Shown piece after piece: positions 34,785 to 44,278 of a DNA stretch of 64,000 nucleotides. The translations under genes were made by a program, and so were the position numbers. The notes under the pieces are model-generated. The model did not search any database, was not told the DNA's origin, and saw only the letters and a list, made by a program, of their open reading frames with translations. Location: NCBI GenBank assembly GCA_018266575.1, contig JAFEAE010000017.1:186001-250000 (forward strand), in the 5' to 3' direction. Source of the stretch: Bacteroidota bacterium (GTDB lineage: Bacteria > Bacteroidota > Bacteroidia > Chitinophagales > Chitinophagaceae). Positions within the stretch are counted from its first letter, which is position 1; each line of letters begins with the position of its first letter.

Positions 34785-37700
34785 ATGTCATTGAACCTTC
34801 ATCATAAAATACGCATCGTTACTGCAGCAAGCCTGTTCGACGGGCATGATGCTGCCATCAATATCATGCGCCGCATCATGCAATCAAAAGGCGCAGAAAT
34901 TATCCATCTCGGCCATAACCGCAGTGTCCGCGAAATTGTGGAAGCAGCGATTGAAGAAGATGTGCAGGGAATTGCCGTTACCAGTTACCAGGGCGGCCAC
35001 ATGGAGTTTTTCAAATACATGAAAGACCTGCTGGATGAAAATGGCTGCGGGCATATAAAAATTTTTGGCGGTGGTGGCGGCACCATTTTACCGCAGGAGA
35101 TCAATGAACTTCATCATTATGGTATCACAAAAATTTATTCTCCTGATGATGGAAGAAAAATGGGGCTGGAAGGAATGATCGAAGACCTTTTGCGCCGTTG
35201 CGATTTTTCATTGAATGGAAATGCCGATTTCAAAAATAAATCTGTTCTTGGTGAATGGAAAAATATCCGCAAGATCGCACGTGAGATCACTAATGCAGAG
35301 AACGATGTACATCGGACATCAGACATCGAACATCAGACATCGGCCATCCCCGTTCTTGGTATTACAGGAACCGGTGGCGCAGGAAAATCTTCCGTTACGG
35401 ATGAGATCGTGCGAAGGTTCCTGAATAATTTCCGTGATAAAACAATTGCCGTAATTTCTGTTGACCCGTCAAGAAAAAAAACCGGTGGCGCTTTGCTTGG
35501 CGACCGCATACGAATGAATGCCATTTCATCACCGCGTGTGTATATGCGCAGTTTAGCTACACGCGAAAATGATAAAGCTTTAAGCACGCATGTTGAAGAA
35601 GCAATATCAATTTGCAAGGAAGAAAATTTTGATTTTATTATTCTTGAATCTGCAGGCATCGGGCAGAGTGATGCCTCAATACTTGATTATTGCAATATCA
35701 GTCTATATGTGATGACACCTGAATACGGCGCTGCATCCCAACTGGAAAAAATCAATATGCTTGATTACGCGGACATCATTGCGATCAATAAATCTGATAA
35801 AGCAGGGGCGCTTGATGCATTGAGTGATGTAAAAAAACAATTCAAACGCAATCATAATTTATTTACTGCGAAAGATAACGAGATCCCGGTTGTAGGAACA
35901 ATTGCCGCACAGTTCAATGATAAAGGCATGAACGAACTGTTTGCATTGATCACCAAAAAGATCCATGATAAACTTCATGTTGATTTTGGAAATGAAAAAA
36001 TAGCTACGGAAAAATCTTTTGAAAGCGGCACGATCATTCCGTCTTCAAAAACACGCTACCTTTCTGAAATAGCTGACATCATCAGGGATTATAATACCAA
36101 AACAGAAGAACAGGTTATCATCGCTTCGAAATTATACCAACTGAATGGTGCAATAAAAATTCTTTCAGAAACAAACAAAGAAAATGATTCACTTAAAAGT
36201 TTGCTGGAAGAAAAAGCAAGGTTGGAAAAACAGTTCATGCCCATTTGCAAAAAATTAATTGAAGAATGGGAAGAAACAAAAGCACGTTATCAAAAAAAAT
36301 TTTTTGAATATGATGTCCGGGGTAAAATCATCCAACAACCTTTGTACACCGAATCATTATCACATACTCAAATTCCTAAAATTGCTGTTCCGCGTTTTAA
36401 AGATTGGGGAGATATATTGCGCTGGCGTGTGCAGGAAAATTTCCCGGGGAAATACCCATTTACTGCAGGGGTCTTTCCATTAAAGCGTGCAGAGGAAGAC
36501 CCGACGAGAATGTTTGCCGGCGAAGGCGGGCCTGAACGCACCAATAAACGTTTTCATTATGTGTCGCTCAACCAGCCTGCCATCCGTTTGAGCACCGCAT
36601 TTGATTCTGTCACTTTATATGGTGAAGACCCTGATCATCGCCCGGATATTTATGGCAAAGTAGGAAACAGCGGCGTTAGTATCGCAACTGTTGATGATGC
36701 AAAAAAGTTATACAGTGGTTTCGATTTGTGCAATGCGAAAACTTCTGTTAGCATGACGATCAACGGCCCTGCTCCAATTGTGCTTGCATTTTTTATGAAT
36801 GCAGCCATTGATCAGCAGTGTGAGAAATGGATCGATGCGAATGGGGAATGGTCAATGGTGAATGAAAAAATAAAAAACAAATTCAAACAAAATCTTAAGC
36901 CAACTTATTACAATCCTTCCGCTCCGGAAAGATTACCTGAAGGAAATAACGGGCTTGGATTAAAATTACTTGGAGTTAGTGGTGATGAAATCCTTCCGAA
37001 AGAAATTTATGAAAAAATAAAAGCAGAAACACTGGCTCAAGTCCGCGGAACGGTGCAGGCAGATATTTTGAAAGAAGACCAGGCGCAAAACACGTGCATC
37101 TTTTCTACAGAATTTGCATTGAAGCTAATGGGCGATGTGCAACAATATTTCATCGATAACAAAGTCCGCAATTTTTACAGCGTAAGCATCAGCGGGTATC
37201 ATATTGCAGAAGCAGGCGCCAACCCTATCACACAACTCGCATTTACATTGGCTAACGGTTATACGTATGTGGAATATTATCTGAGCCGGGGGATGCACAT
37301 TGATGATTTCGCTCCAAACCTTTCTTTCTTTTTCAGCAATGGAATGGATCCTGAGTATAGCGTTATTGGCCGCGTTGCAAGAAGGATCTGGGCTAAGGCC
37401 ATCAAACATAAATATAATGGCAACAGCCGTTCGCAAAAATTAAAATATCATATACAAACTTCGGGCAGGAGCCTGCATGCACAGGAAATTGATTTCAATG
37501 ATATACGCACCACATTGCAGGCGTTGTATGCGATCTATGATAATTGTAATTCCCTTCACACAAATGCGTATGACGAAGCCATCACTACGCCAACAGAAGA
37601 AAGTGTTCGCAGAGCAATGGCCATTCAATTGATCATAAACCGCGAATTGGGTTCTGCCAAAACAGAAAATTTTATACAAGGTTCATTTATTATTGAAGAA

Positions 37701-38144
37701 CTCACAGACCTTGTTGAAGAGGCTGTGATGAAAGAGTTTGACAGGATCACCGACCGGGGCGGTGTTCTTGGAGCCATGGAAAGAATGTACCAGCGAAATA
37801 AAATACAGGAGGAAAGTTTGTATTATGAAATGCAAAAAAATACTGGTGAACTTCCGTTGATCGGAGTGAACACATTTCTTAATAAAAAAGGCTCGCCAAC
37901 AATTATTCCTGGTGAAGTCATCCGTGCCACCAAAGAAGAAAAAGAACAACAAATTGAAAACCTGAAATCATTTCATAAAAGAAATCACACCACAGCAGCA
38001 GAAAAATTAAATGTATTGAAACGTGTTGCTGTAGAAAACGGAAACCTTTTTGAAGAGCTGATGGAAACTGTAAAGTGTTGTTCGCTTGGCCAGATCACAC
38101 AAGCACTTTATGAAGTTGGCGGGCAATATCGCAGGAATATGTAA
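34785..38144 (+). CDS. icmF: Fused isobutyryl-CoA mutase IcmF (B12-binding, G-protein chaperone and mutase domains)
   Basis: A 1119-residue cytosolic enzyme with the IcmF order of domains. Residues about 8-140: cobalamin-binding domain with the lower-ligand motif [18 protein letters not shown]. From about 189: MeaB-like GTPase with [12 protein letters not shown] (P-loop), [19 protein letters not shown] and INKSDKAG. From about 540: the TIM-barrel mutase domain with [33 protein letters not shown] and [13 protein letters not shown]. It interconverts isobutyryl-CoA and n-butyryl-CoA using adenosylcobalamin, with the GTPase gating cofactor loading. A 7-bp array is translated in frame in the linker (residues 176-188). 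ATG 34785 is chosen over TTG 34776. Confidence 0.93.
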   Translation: MSLNLHHKIRIVTAASLFDGHDAAINIMRRIMQSKGAEIIHLGHNRSVREIVEAAIEEDVQGIAVTSYQGGHMEFFKYMKDLLDENGCGHIKIFGGGGGTILPQEINELHHYGITKIYSPDDGRKMGLEGMIEDLLRRCDFSLNGNADFKNKSVLGEWKNIRKIAREITNAENDVHRTSDIEHQTSAIPVLGITGTGGAGKSSVTDEIVRRFLNNFRDKTIAVISVDPSRKKTGGALLGDRIRMNAISSPRVYMRSLATRENDKALSTHVEEAISICKEENFDFIILESAGIGQSDASILDYCNISLYVMTPEYGAASQLEKINMLDYADIIAINKSDKAGALDALSDVKKQFKRNHNLFTAKDNEIPVVGTIAAQFNDKGMNELFALITKKIHDKLHVDFGNEKIATEKSFESGTIIPSSKTRYLSEIADIIRDYNTKTEEQVIIASKLYQLNGAIKILSETNKENDSLKSLLEEKARLEKQFMPICKKLIEEWEETKARYQKKFFEYDVRGKIIQQPLYTESLSHTQIPKIAVPRFKDWGDILRWRVQENFPGKYPFTAGVFPLKRAEEDPTRMFAGEGGPERTNKRFHYVSLNQPAIRLSTAFDSVTLYGEDPDHRPDIYGKVGNSGVSIATVDDAKKLYSGFDLCNAKTSVSMTINGPAPIVLAFFMNAAIDQQCEKWIDANGEWSMVNEKIKNKFKQNLKPTYYNPSAPERLPEGNNGLGLKLLGVSGDEILPKEIYEKIKAETLAQVRGTVQADILKEDQAQNTCIFSTEFALKLMGDVQQYFIDNKVRNFYSVSISGYHIAEAGANPITQLAFTLANGYTYVEYYLSRGMHIDDFAPNLSFFFSNGMDPEYSVIGRVARRIWAKAIKHKYNGNSRSQKLKYHIQTSGRSLHAQEIDFNDIRTTLQALYAIYDNCNSLHTNAYDEAITTPTEESVRRAMAIQLIINRELGSAKTENFIQGSFIIEELTDLVEEAVMKEFDRITDRGGVLGAMERMYQRNKIQEESLYYEMQKNTGELPLIGVNTFLNKKGSPTIIPGEVIRATKEEKEQQIENLKSFHKRNHTTAAEKLNVLKRVAVENGNLFEELMETVKCCSLGQITQALYEVGGQYRRNM
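35310..35348 (+). repeat. 7-bp-period array inside icmF coding sequence
   Basis: Five full units plus four bases with exact 7-bp period (CATCGGA, CATCAGA, CATCGAA, CATCAGA, CATCGGC). In frame it encodes HRTSDIE then HQTSAI, a seven-residue repeat, in the linker between the cobalamin and GTPase domains. Confidence 0.85.
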
Positions 38145-38474
38145 AACTGTTTTTCTACATTACGTGTAGAATTCTTTTCCCGATTATTTTTTTATTTCAT
38201 TTTAATACTCCCCTGATAAACGCCATTTCACCTGTACAAACGGGTTAATAAACCATTATTGCCGATTGACAAAAATATTTATACAAAAACGGCTGAAACA
38301 ATTGCTGGCAAAGCGTTTGCAATTAACCCCATTATCATTAATTTGTATAAACAAAAAAATGTTAAACCGTACTTCTTTTAATTAAACGTTCCTTTTTTTA
38401 TTTAATCGTAAAACAAGTTTCTAAAAAAGCAAGTTTCCCGTTGCTAAATTTCGATTGCAGTTAAAAAAATAAAT
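38145..38474. other. 330-bp gap between icmF and the exporter operon
   Basis: AT-rich, no gene. It contains a terminator-like hairpin at 38153-38171 and, further on, the perfect 10-bp inverted repeat TTTATACAAA (38278-38287) / TTTGTATAAA (38342-38351), a possible operator ahead of the TolC-MacAB genes. Confidence 0.45.
38153..38178 (+). terminator. Terminator-like hairpin after icmF
   Basis: TTCTACA, loop TTACG, TGTAGAA, then TTCTTTT; a modest 7-bp stem nine bases after the icmF stop. Confidence 0.5.
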
Positions 38475-39815
38475 ATGCGAATCAAAATACTATGTTGCAC
38501 CATTTTTTTCTTAGGCGTATGTTCCGCTTTTTTGTATGCACAAGACAGCACGTTGTTGAAAGCACCTATAAAATGGGACCTTCAAACCTGCATCGACTAT
38601 GCGAAAAAAAATAATATCCAGGTAAACAGTTTGCGGCTGACAGAAAAAACAAGCGAGCAGGAATTACTTCTTGCAAAAGCTGCAAAACTTCCCGGGGTAA
38701 ATGCAAGCACTTCCGCATCTTTTATCAACAGCAAAAATGCTAACCCGGTTGTAGGAGGGTTCCAAACACAATCGAGTTTTGCCAATAACTTTTCTGTGAA
38801 TTCGTCATGGATCATTTATAATGGCGGGAACCTGAACAATACGATCAAACAAAATCAATTGAATGTTCAATCCGCCAACCTCAATATCCTTCAGCAGGAA
38901 AATGATATTACGTTACAGGTTACACAAGCTTACCTGAATATTTTATTGGCAAAAGAAAACACTGTTTACCTGAAAGACCTTGTAACTACATCGGAAGCGC
39001 AACTCAACCGGGGGCAACAACAGTACAATGCCGGAAGTATCGCAAAAGTAAACCTCATTGAATTACAGTCACAGCTTGCCACAGATAAATACAATCTTAT
39101 TACGGCACAAAATGTAGTACGCCAAAATACCGTAACATTAAAACAATTATTGTTGCTGCCTTCTGCTGCACAATTTGATATTGTAAGACCGGATACATTG
39201 ATCGCTACTGCACTTGCACCAACATTGGAAGAGGCGCAAAAAGCTGCACTTGAAAGCAGGCCTGAAGTAAAGAACAGCGAACTCGGTGTACAGATAGCGC
39301 AATACGACCTTGCAAGGGCAAAAGCAGGATTTTACCCGACAGCTTCTATTGGTGCAGGGTTAACTTCAGGTTATTCCAACAATCAATCCAATGCATATTT
39401 AAAACAGCTGGATGATAATTTTTATCAGCAGATCGGGCTTACACTTTCTATTCCGATTTTTACAAAACGTGTAGTCAAAACAAATGTTGAAAATGCAAAG
39501 ATCGAAATTCAACAATCTGAATTAACCTTAAAAAATACAAAAACAGTTTTATCACAAACTGTAGAACAGGCTTATATCAACGTATTGAATTCACAAGCGC
39601 AATACGATGCGTCTGTTGAGCAATTAAAAGCAACGCAGGAAAGTTATCGGATAGTAACGGAAGAATTAAAAGTTGGCGCTGCAAATATGGTTGATTATCT
39701 CACACAAAAAAATTTGTACGTTCAGTCATTACAATCTTATATACAAGCAAAATACAGTACAGCCCTTAACATCAGGATATACCAGTTTTATATGGGTGTT
39801 CCTGTCAAATTATAA
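38475..39815 (+). CDS. TolC-family outer-membrane efflux protein
   Basis: A 446-residue exported protein with a signal peptide (MRIKILCCTIFFLGVCSAFLYAQ) and the two-repeat TolC architecture: WDLQTCIDYAKKNNIQVNSLRL, a coiled-coil repeat ending ..VNLIELQSQLATDKYNLITAQ, and a second repeat with PEVKNSELGVQIAQYDLARAKAGFYPT and the final LNIRIYQFYMGVPVKL. It is the first gene of a four-gene exporter unit; the MacA-like adaptor begins 12 bp after its stop. Confidence 0.9.
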   Translation: MRIKILCCTIFFLGVCSAFLYAQDSTLLKAPIKWDLQTCIDYAKKNNIQVNSLRLTEKTSEQELLLAKAAKLPGVNASTSASFINSKNANPVVGGFQTQSSFANNFSVNSSWIIYNGGNLNNTIKQNQLNVQSANLNILQQENDITLQVTQAYLNILLAKENTVYLKDLVTTSEAQLNRGQQQYNAGSIAKVNLIELQSQLATDKYNLITAQNVVRQNTVTLKQLLLLPSAAQFDIVRPDTLIATALAPTLEEAQKAALESRPEVKNSELGVQIAQYDLARAKAGFYPTASIGAGLTSGYSNNQSNAYLKQLDDNFYQQIGLTLSIPIFTKRVVKTNVENAKIEIQQSELTLKNTKTVLSQTVEQAYINVLNSQAQYDASVEQLKATQESYRIVTEELKVGAANMVDYLTQKNLYVQSLQSYIQAKYSTALNIRIYQFYMGVPVKL

Positions 39816-39827
39816 ATAAAACCGGAT

Positions 39828-41117
39828 ATGAAAAGATTTAAAGTTATAAGCATTATTCTTTTACTTGTACTCGCTGGTGCGGCAATATGGTTCTATAAAT
39901 TTCGGGAAACAGAAAAACCAATTGAGTTAGAAACAGAGCAACCACAGTATGGATATATTGCAAAAAGCGTTACAGCCACCGGCACGCTTGAGCCCGTTGA
40001 TACTGTTTCTGTTGGTTCGCAGGAATCAGGAACGATCAAAGCGATCTATGCAGATTTTAATTCGAAAGTGAGAAAAGGGCAACTGATTGCCGAGCTTGAT
40101 AAATCGTTGTTAACAGCACAGGCTGATCAATACAAAGCAAATTTGCAGGTCGCAAAAAGCCAGTTGATCTATGCGCAAAGTACATTCGACAGGCAAAATC
40201 TTTTATACCAAACAGGCGCAATCAGCAAAGCGGATTTTGAAACGGCGCAATACAATCTGAACAGCGCAAAAGCGACTGTTGCAAGTGTGCAGGCACAGGT
40301 GAATGCTGCAGATAAAAATCTTTCCTATGCAAATATTTATTCGCCTGTTGATGGTGTGGTGATGACAAGAAATGTGAGCATGGGCCAAACCGTAGCCGCA
40401 AGTTTTAATACCCCTACTCTTTTTGTGATTGCAAAGGACATCAAAAAAATGCAGGTACAAGGCGCAGTTGACCAGGCGGATATCGGTAATGTAACACAAA
40501 ATCAACGGGTAACTTTTACTGTTGATGCCTATCCCGATGATATATTCAAAGGAACAGTGGAAGAAATAAGATTGGAACCAACAGTGTCTGCAAACGTGGT
40601 CACATACACAACGATCATCAGTGCGCCAAATGACAATTTAAAATTAAAACCCGGAATGACTGCTAACATTACCGTGTTCACCAAAGAAGAAGACAGTGCA
40701 TTACTGATCCCGGCAAAAGCATTAAAATTCAAACCGGATGAATCACTTTCAAAACAATACAAAATTATTCCATTAAATGTCGATTCATCTGCACAGCACC
40801 GCTCACATCAAAACAGAAATGATTCTTCTGCAAAAAAAGGGAAAGACAGTTCAGACGTTGTGAAAAAAACAAGAGGTACTGTTTGGGTTTTGCAAGGAGA
40901 TAGCATAGTACAAAAAAGAGTTATCACCGGTTTGAATGACGATACAAATGTTGAAATATTGCGCGGGTTAACAGTTAATGATGTTGTAGTAACTGCAATG
41001 AAAACAGAAGCAGCAAAAAGCAAGAGCAGTACTACCCAAAAAAGCCCATTCATGCCACAACGCGGCGGTGGTAATCGCCCATCAACCGGATCGGGAAATA
41101 AACCGCAAGGCAAATAA
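39828..41117 (+). CDS. MacA-like periplasmic adaptor
   Basis: A 429-residue HlyD-family adaptor with an N-terminal membrane anchor (residues about 4-22), lipoyl halves (SVTATGTLEPVDTVSVGSQESGTI and ANIYSPVDGVVMTRNVSMGQ), a short coiled-coil hairpin and a beta-barrel (TFTVDAYPDDIFKGTVEEIRLEP). A Ser/Lys/His-rich loop lies at about residues 310-350 and a low-complexity Gly/Asn/Gln tail at the end. It connects the MacB-type ABC pump encoded downstream to TolC. Both neighbours are tightly spaced, so one operon is expected. Confidence 0.9.
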   Translation: MKRFKVISIILLLVLAGAAIWFYKFRETEKPIELETEQPQYGYIAKSVTATGTLEPVDTVSVGSQESGTIKAIYADFNSKVRKGQLIAELDKSLLTAQADQYKANLQVAKSQLIYAQSTFDRQNLLYQTGAISKADFETAQYNLNSAKATVASVQAQVNAADKNLSYANIYSPVDGVVMTRNVSMGQTVAASFNTPTLFVIAKDIKKMQVQGAVDQADIGNVTQNQRVTFTVDAYPDDIFKGTVEEIRLEPTVSANVVTYTTIISAPNDNLKLKPGMTANITVFTKEEDSALLIPAKALKFKPDESLSKQYKIIPLNVDSSAQHRSHQNRNDSSAKKGKDSSDVVKKTRGTVWVLQGDSIVQKRVITGLNDDTNVEILRGLTVNDVVVTAMKTEAAKSKSSTTQKSPFMPQRGGGNRPSTGSGNKPQGK

Positions 41118-41145
41118 AAATTTAATATGGAAAACAAGTGAAGCA

Positions 41146-41895
41146 ATGGGTAATAAAATTTTAGAATTACAAAACATCAAACGCGAATTCAGAATGGGCA
41201 GTGAAATTGTCCGTGCATTGAAAGGCGTTTCTTTCGATGTACAATCCGGCGAATTTGTAACGATCATGGGAAGCAGCGGCTCTGGCAAAACCACATTATT
41301 AAACACGTTAGGATGTTTGGATAAACCAACAGAAGGAATTTATTTATTAGACGGAGTGAATGTAGGCACGCTTTCACGAAACGACCTGGCACGTTTGCGT
41401 AACAATAAAATCGGTTTTGTTTTCCAGGCGTATAATTTATTACCAAGAACAAGTGCACTTGAAAACGTAGAACTCCCGCTTTTGTACAACCCTTCTATTT
41501 CTGTAAAACAAAGAAGGGAGCGTGCAATGAAAGCATTGGAAGCAGTGAAACTTGCAGACAGGGTCGACCACACTCCTAACCAGTTATCAGGTGGCCAACA
41601 ACAACGTGTTGCCATTGCACGTGCGTTAGTAAATGAGCCCGTCATGATATTGGCAGATGAAGCAACCGGGAACCTTGATTCACGAACATCATTTGAAATA
41701 ATGGCGCTGATGCAGGAGTTAAACCAGGTACATGGAAAAACAATTTTGTTTGTAACACATGAACCCGATATTGCTTCTTTCAGCAGCCGCACAATTTTTT
41801 TGCGTGATGGAAAAGTGATAAAAGATACAATGAATGAAAATAAAAGATCAGCAAAAGAAGTGTTGGCTTCTTTACCTGTATCGGATGACTATTAA
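41146..41895 (+). CDS. ABC transporter ATPase, MacB/LolD type
   Basis: A 249-residue ATPase. MGNKILELQNIKREFRMGSEIVRALKGVSFDVQSGEF opens the domain; Walker A GSSGSGKTTLLNTLG, Q-loop FVFQAYNLLPRTSALENVELPL, signature LSGGQQQRVAIARAL, Walker B MILADEATGNLDS and H-loop FVTHEPD are intact. MacB of Proteobacteria fuses this domain to the permease; here they are two genes. The ATG at 41146 is preferred to 41068, which would overlap the adaptor gene. An inverted 7-bp array pair follows before the permease. Confidence 0.94.
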   Translation: MGNKILELQNIKREFRMGSEIVRALKGVSFDVQSGEFVTIMGSSGSGKTTLLNTLGCLDKPTEGIYLLDGVNVGTLSRNDLARLRNNKIGFVFQAYNLLPRTSALENVELPLLYNPSISVKQRRERAMKALEAVKLADRVDHTPNQLSGGQQQRVAIARALVNEPVMILADEATGNLDSRTSFEIMALMQELNQVHGKTILFVTHEPDIASFSSRTIFLRDGKVIKDTMNENKRSAKEVLASLPVSDDY

Positions 41896-41901
41896 TTTGA
41901 G

Positions 41902-41973
41902 GTTGATAGTTGATAGTTCATGGTTCATAGAAGAATGCTCTCTACCATGAACCATCAACTATGAACCACAAAC
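41902..41973. repeat. Inverted 7-bp-period arrays between ATPase and permease genes
   Basis: Arm 1 (41902-41929; GTTGATA twice, GTTCATG, GTTCATA) and arm 2 (41946-41973; CATGAAC, CATCAAC, TATGAAC, CACAAAC) both keep an exact 7-bp period and are near reverse complements; the loop is 16 bp. An in-frame ATG of the permease (41961) falls in arm 2. Confidence 0.8.
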
Positions 41974-41987
41974 AAATAAACTATGTT

Positions 41988-43208
41988 ATGAATGTATTCA
42001 GTTTAATAAACATTGCATTGAAAGCTTTGCAGCGAAACAAATTGCGGGCTTTTTTAACAATGCTTGGGATCATCATTGGCGTAGCTGCTGTAATTGCTAT
42101 GGTTGCAATCGGGCAGGGTTCTAAAAAAAGTATACAGGATCAACTTTCCAGCATGGGTTCTAACATGATCACTATACGCCCAAACAGTAATGTTGCAGCC
42201 GGTGTCCGGTTAGATGCAACAAGCGTGCAGAGCTTAACGATAGATGATATAAAAGCAATTCAAAAACAGGCGCAATATATAAACGGGGTTTCCCCTGCAG
42301 CTTCTTCAAGAGGGCAGGTTATCAATGGTGCGCTGAACTGGTCTACATCTATACAAGGCGTAAGCCCGCAATATCTTGACATCCGCAACTGGCCGTTGAA
42401 AGATGGAATTGTTTTTTCATCGTCAGATGTTGCAAGTGCTGCAAAAGTTTGTTTGCTTGGACAAACTGTTGTCAATAATATTTTCGCACCGGATGAAAAT
42501 CCGATCGGCGCAACCATACGTTTTAACAAGATCCCTTTCAAAGTAATTGGTGTATTAGCGATGAAAGGAGAAAATGCATTCGGGCAAGACCAGGATGATA
42601 TCATCGTCGCCCCATACACAACAGTACAGGAAAGAATCACTGCATCTATTTATTTTCAGAATATTTATGTTTCTGCAAAGAGTGAAGCAGTAACAGATCT
42701 TGCAACCAACGAGATTTCAGATATCCTTCGCACATCGCACCGGTTGAAGCCGACAGACATTGATGATTTTGCAGTGCGCACACAAGCAGAACTGATCAAT
42801 ACCTTCAGTTCAACAAGCCAATTACTAACTGTTTTGCTTACTGCGATTGCAGGCATTTCATTAGTTGTTGGTGGAATCGGCATCATGAATATCATGTATG
42901 TTTCCGTAACAGAACGCACACGCGAAATCGGCTTGCGTATGTCGATTGGTGCAAGAGGCATTGATATTCTTTTACAATTTTTGATTGAAGCAATTCTTAT
43001 CAGCATCACGGGAGGCCTGATTGGTGTCGCTTTAGGCATTACTGCATCCAAATTAGTATCCATATTCTTATCATGGCCAACACTTGTTTCCGAATCATCC
43101 ATTGCATTATCATTTTTGGTATGTGCGGTCACCGGGGTATTCTTCGGGTATTATCCTGCACAAAAAGCTTCGCGGCTGGATCCTATCGAAGCATTGCGAT
43201 ATGAATAG
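41988..43208 (+). CDS. MacB-type ABC permease (FtsX fold)
   Basis: A 406-residue inner-membrane protein: helix 1 (LRAFLTMLGIIIGVAAVIAMVAIGQGSKKS), a periplasmic MacB core domain (about residues 60-270), and three C-terminal helices with GGIGIMNIMYVSVTERTREIGLRMSIGARG and VTGVFFGYYPAQKASRLDPIEALRYE, all classic for MacB. It works with the ATPase upstream as a mechanotransmission pump exporting peptides, siderophores or drugs from the periplasm through MacA/TolC. ATG 41988 is chosen because the ATG at 41961 belongs to a repeat arm. Confidence 0.93.
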   Translation: MNVFSLINIALKALQRNKLRAFLTMLGIIIGVAAVIAMVAIGQGSKKSIQDQLSSMGSNMITIRPNSNVAAGVRLDATSVQSLTIDDIKAIQKQAQYINGVSPAASSRGQVINGALNWSTSIQGVSPQYLDIRNWPLKDGIVFSSSDVASAAKVCLLGQTVVNNIFAPDENPIGATIRFNKIPFKVIGVLAMKGENAFGQDQDDIIVAPYTTVQERITASIYFQNIYVSAKSEAVTDLATNEISDILRTSHRLKPTDIDDFAVRTQAELINTFSSTSQLLTVLLTAIAGISLVVGGIGIMNIMYVSVTERTREIGLRMSIGARGIDILLQFLIEAILISITGGLIGVALGITASKLVSIFLSWPTLVSESSIALSFLVCAVTGVFFGYYPAQKASRLDPIEALRYE

Positions 43209-43522
43209 TAAATTCCATTGTTGAAACATTATAGTTCAAACATCTTATTAACTGTTCACGTTAAAATAAAAAATATATTCTTAACGTTTATAAAGTAAGA
43301 GTGGTATAAGTCTTGTTCCTATACAAGGAATTTTGGTTAATAGCTTTCATTTTTCAGGAAAAAAAACTAAATTACATACATCAGAAAGGCGAAGTTTCAA
43401 GATCATCTTAGCCGATAGCTCATCCCCAGTTTCCCCCTACACACCCGACCCGTTGAAAAAAACCAGGTACTATTGCTATTGCCACTTAGTAAAAAGTATT
43501 CTTAAAATTCAAACAGGTCTTT
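43209..43522. other. 314-bp gap between the exporter and the CBM48-like gene
   Basis: AT-rich with no convincing gene or hairpin. A 72-codon frame at 43333-43551 starts with TTG, lacks any family likeness and overlaps the real gene start, so it is not counted. Confidence 0.4.
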
Positions 43523-43819
43523 ATGAAACTACATTTGTCGCCTTACATTAACAAAAAAAAGAAAACTATTGAATTTCATCTTCGCCTCAACCGCGCTTCG
43601 CAGGTTTCTTTAGCAGGATCATTTAATCATTGGGCAAAAAATGAATTGAACATGAAACCATTAAAAGATGGTTTCTGGAAAATTGTTATCCCGATGCTTC
43701 CGAAAGGAAAATATTTTTACAAGTTCCTTATTGATGACCAGATGTGGATGGAAGATATAGAGAATCAATTACGCGAACCTGACGGCGTATCCGGCTGGAA
43801 CAGTATATTGACTGTTTAA
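43523..43819 (+). CDS. Small CBM48/AMPK-glycogen-binding-domain protein
   Basis: A 98-residue cytosolic protein made of one early-set carbohydrate-binding domain: IEFHLRLNRASQVSLAGSFNHWAKNELNMKPLKDGFWKIVIPMLPKGKYFYKFLIDDQMWMEDIENQ. The AGSFNHW and GKYFYKFLIDD motifs are those of isoamylase N-terminal and AMPK-beta glycogen-binding domains. It may bind alpha-glucan or act as a regulatory subunit; no partner enzyme is adjacent. Followed by an excellent terminator. Confidence 0.83.
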   Translation: MKLHLSPYINKKKKTIEFHLRLNRASQVSLAGSFNHWAKNELNMKPLKDGFWKIVIPMLPKGKYFYKFLIDDQMWMEDIENQLREPDGVSGWNSILTV

Positions 43820-43831
43820 TTTTTCATTTCA

Positions 43832-43847
43832 CGCAAAGGCGCAGAGG
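43832..43847 (+). repeat. 8-bp-period array, CGCAAAGG word
   Basis: Two units, CGCAAAGG and CGCAGAGG, with the preceding TTTCA. The inverted form with the same flank (TGAAA) ends the array at 45102-45126, 1.3 kb away. Confidence 0.5.
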
Positions 43848-43872
43848 TAGTTAGTATTAATTTTTAAACGTG

Positions 43873-43898
43873 TCCGGTGTTATCACCGGATTTTTTTT
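43873..43898 (+). terminator. Rho-independent terminator after the CBM48-like gene
   Basis: TCCGGTG, loop TTAT, CACCGGA, then eight T. Perfect 7-bp GC-rich stem. Confidence 0.92.
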
Positions 43899-43998
43899 AT
43901 ACCAGCATTAGTTCTCTCTTCAACATTCTTGCGTCGCACCTGCCTGCCGCAGGCAGGCTCTTGTACTGCAACAATTCTATTGAGCAGTAGTTTATAAT
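43894..43998 (-). repeat. Dispersed intergenic repeat, copy B
   Basis: On the minus strand: ATTATAAA, GCTCAATAG, a variable middle, TGCGACGCAA, and TGCTGGTATAAAAA. In place of the CTACCGATGAA segment of copies A and C it carries the palindrome CCTGCCTGC/GCAGGCAGG (43939-43957). Confidence 0.7.
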
Positions 43999-44041
43999 TT
44001 TCGAATAGTGTTCTGAATCGGATAGCAATGTTTTTTGCTTT

Positions 44042-44142
44042 CATTCCTGCGAAGGCGGGAATCTGTTCTCGTATTACACTACCCGCACTAAAAATAAAAA
44101 TTTATGTTTTGGCAAATCCGGATTCCTGCATACGCAGGAATG
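44042..44142. repeat. REPIN-like pair of inverted palindromes
   Basis: CATTCCTGC-GAAG-GCGGGAATC (44042-44063) and GATTCCTGC-ATAC-GCAGGAATG (44121-44142) are each palindromic and are inverted relative to each other (18 of 22 positions match after reversal), 57 bp apart. This is the layout of a REP doublet; no RAYT transposase gene is in the window. Confidence 0.65.
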
Positions 44143-44191
44143 ACGGCACCTCCCCTAATAATATTTAAGCTGATGATTTCTATGAGCGATC

Positions 44192-44267
44192 GCTCAATTT
44201 TTATTCTACCGATGAAAGGATTGCGACGCAACAATGTTGAAAAGAATTACTGCTGCTGGTATAAAAA
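44192..44267 (+). repeat. Dispersed intergenic repeat, copy C
   Basis: GCTCAAT, then CTACCGATGAAAGGATTGCG-ACGCAA (44206-44231; 25 of 26 identical to copy A) and TGCTGGTATAAAAA at the end, as in copy B. It ends just before the GDSL gene stop. Confidence 0.75.
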
Positions 44268-44278
44268 TTTTTTCTGAA

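Larger units (their letters stand above)
43820..44278. other. 459-bp gene-free stretch packed with repeats
   Basis: Contains, in order, an 8-bp-period array (43832-43847), a terminator (43873-43898), dispersed repeat copy B with a nested palindrome (43894-43998), an inverted palindrome pair (44042-44142) and dispersed repeat copy C (44192-44267). No coding potential was seen. Confidence 0.7.

Noticed and set aside
43333..43551. 72-codon frame between macB and the CBM48-like gene
   Set aside because: It starts at TTG, has no recognisable domain, and overlaps the start of the well-supported downstream gene.
44042..44142. tRNA or structured RNA gene
   Set aside because: The palindromes do not form a cloverleaf and lack T-loop and anticodon-like features; a REP-type repeat is a better fit.
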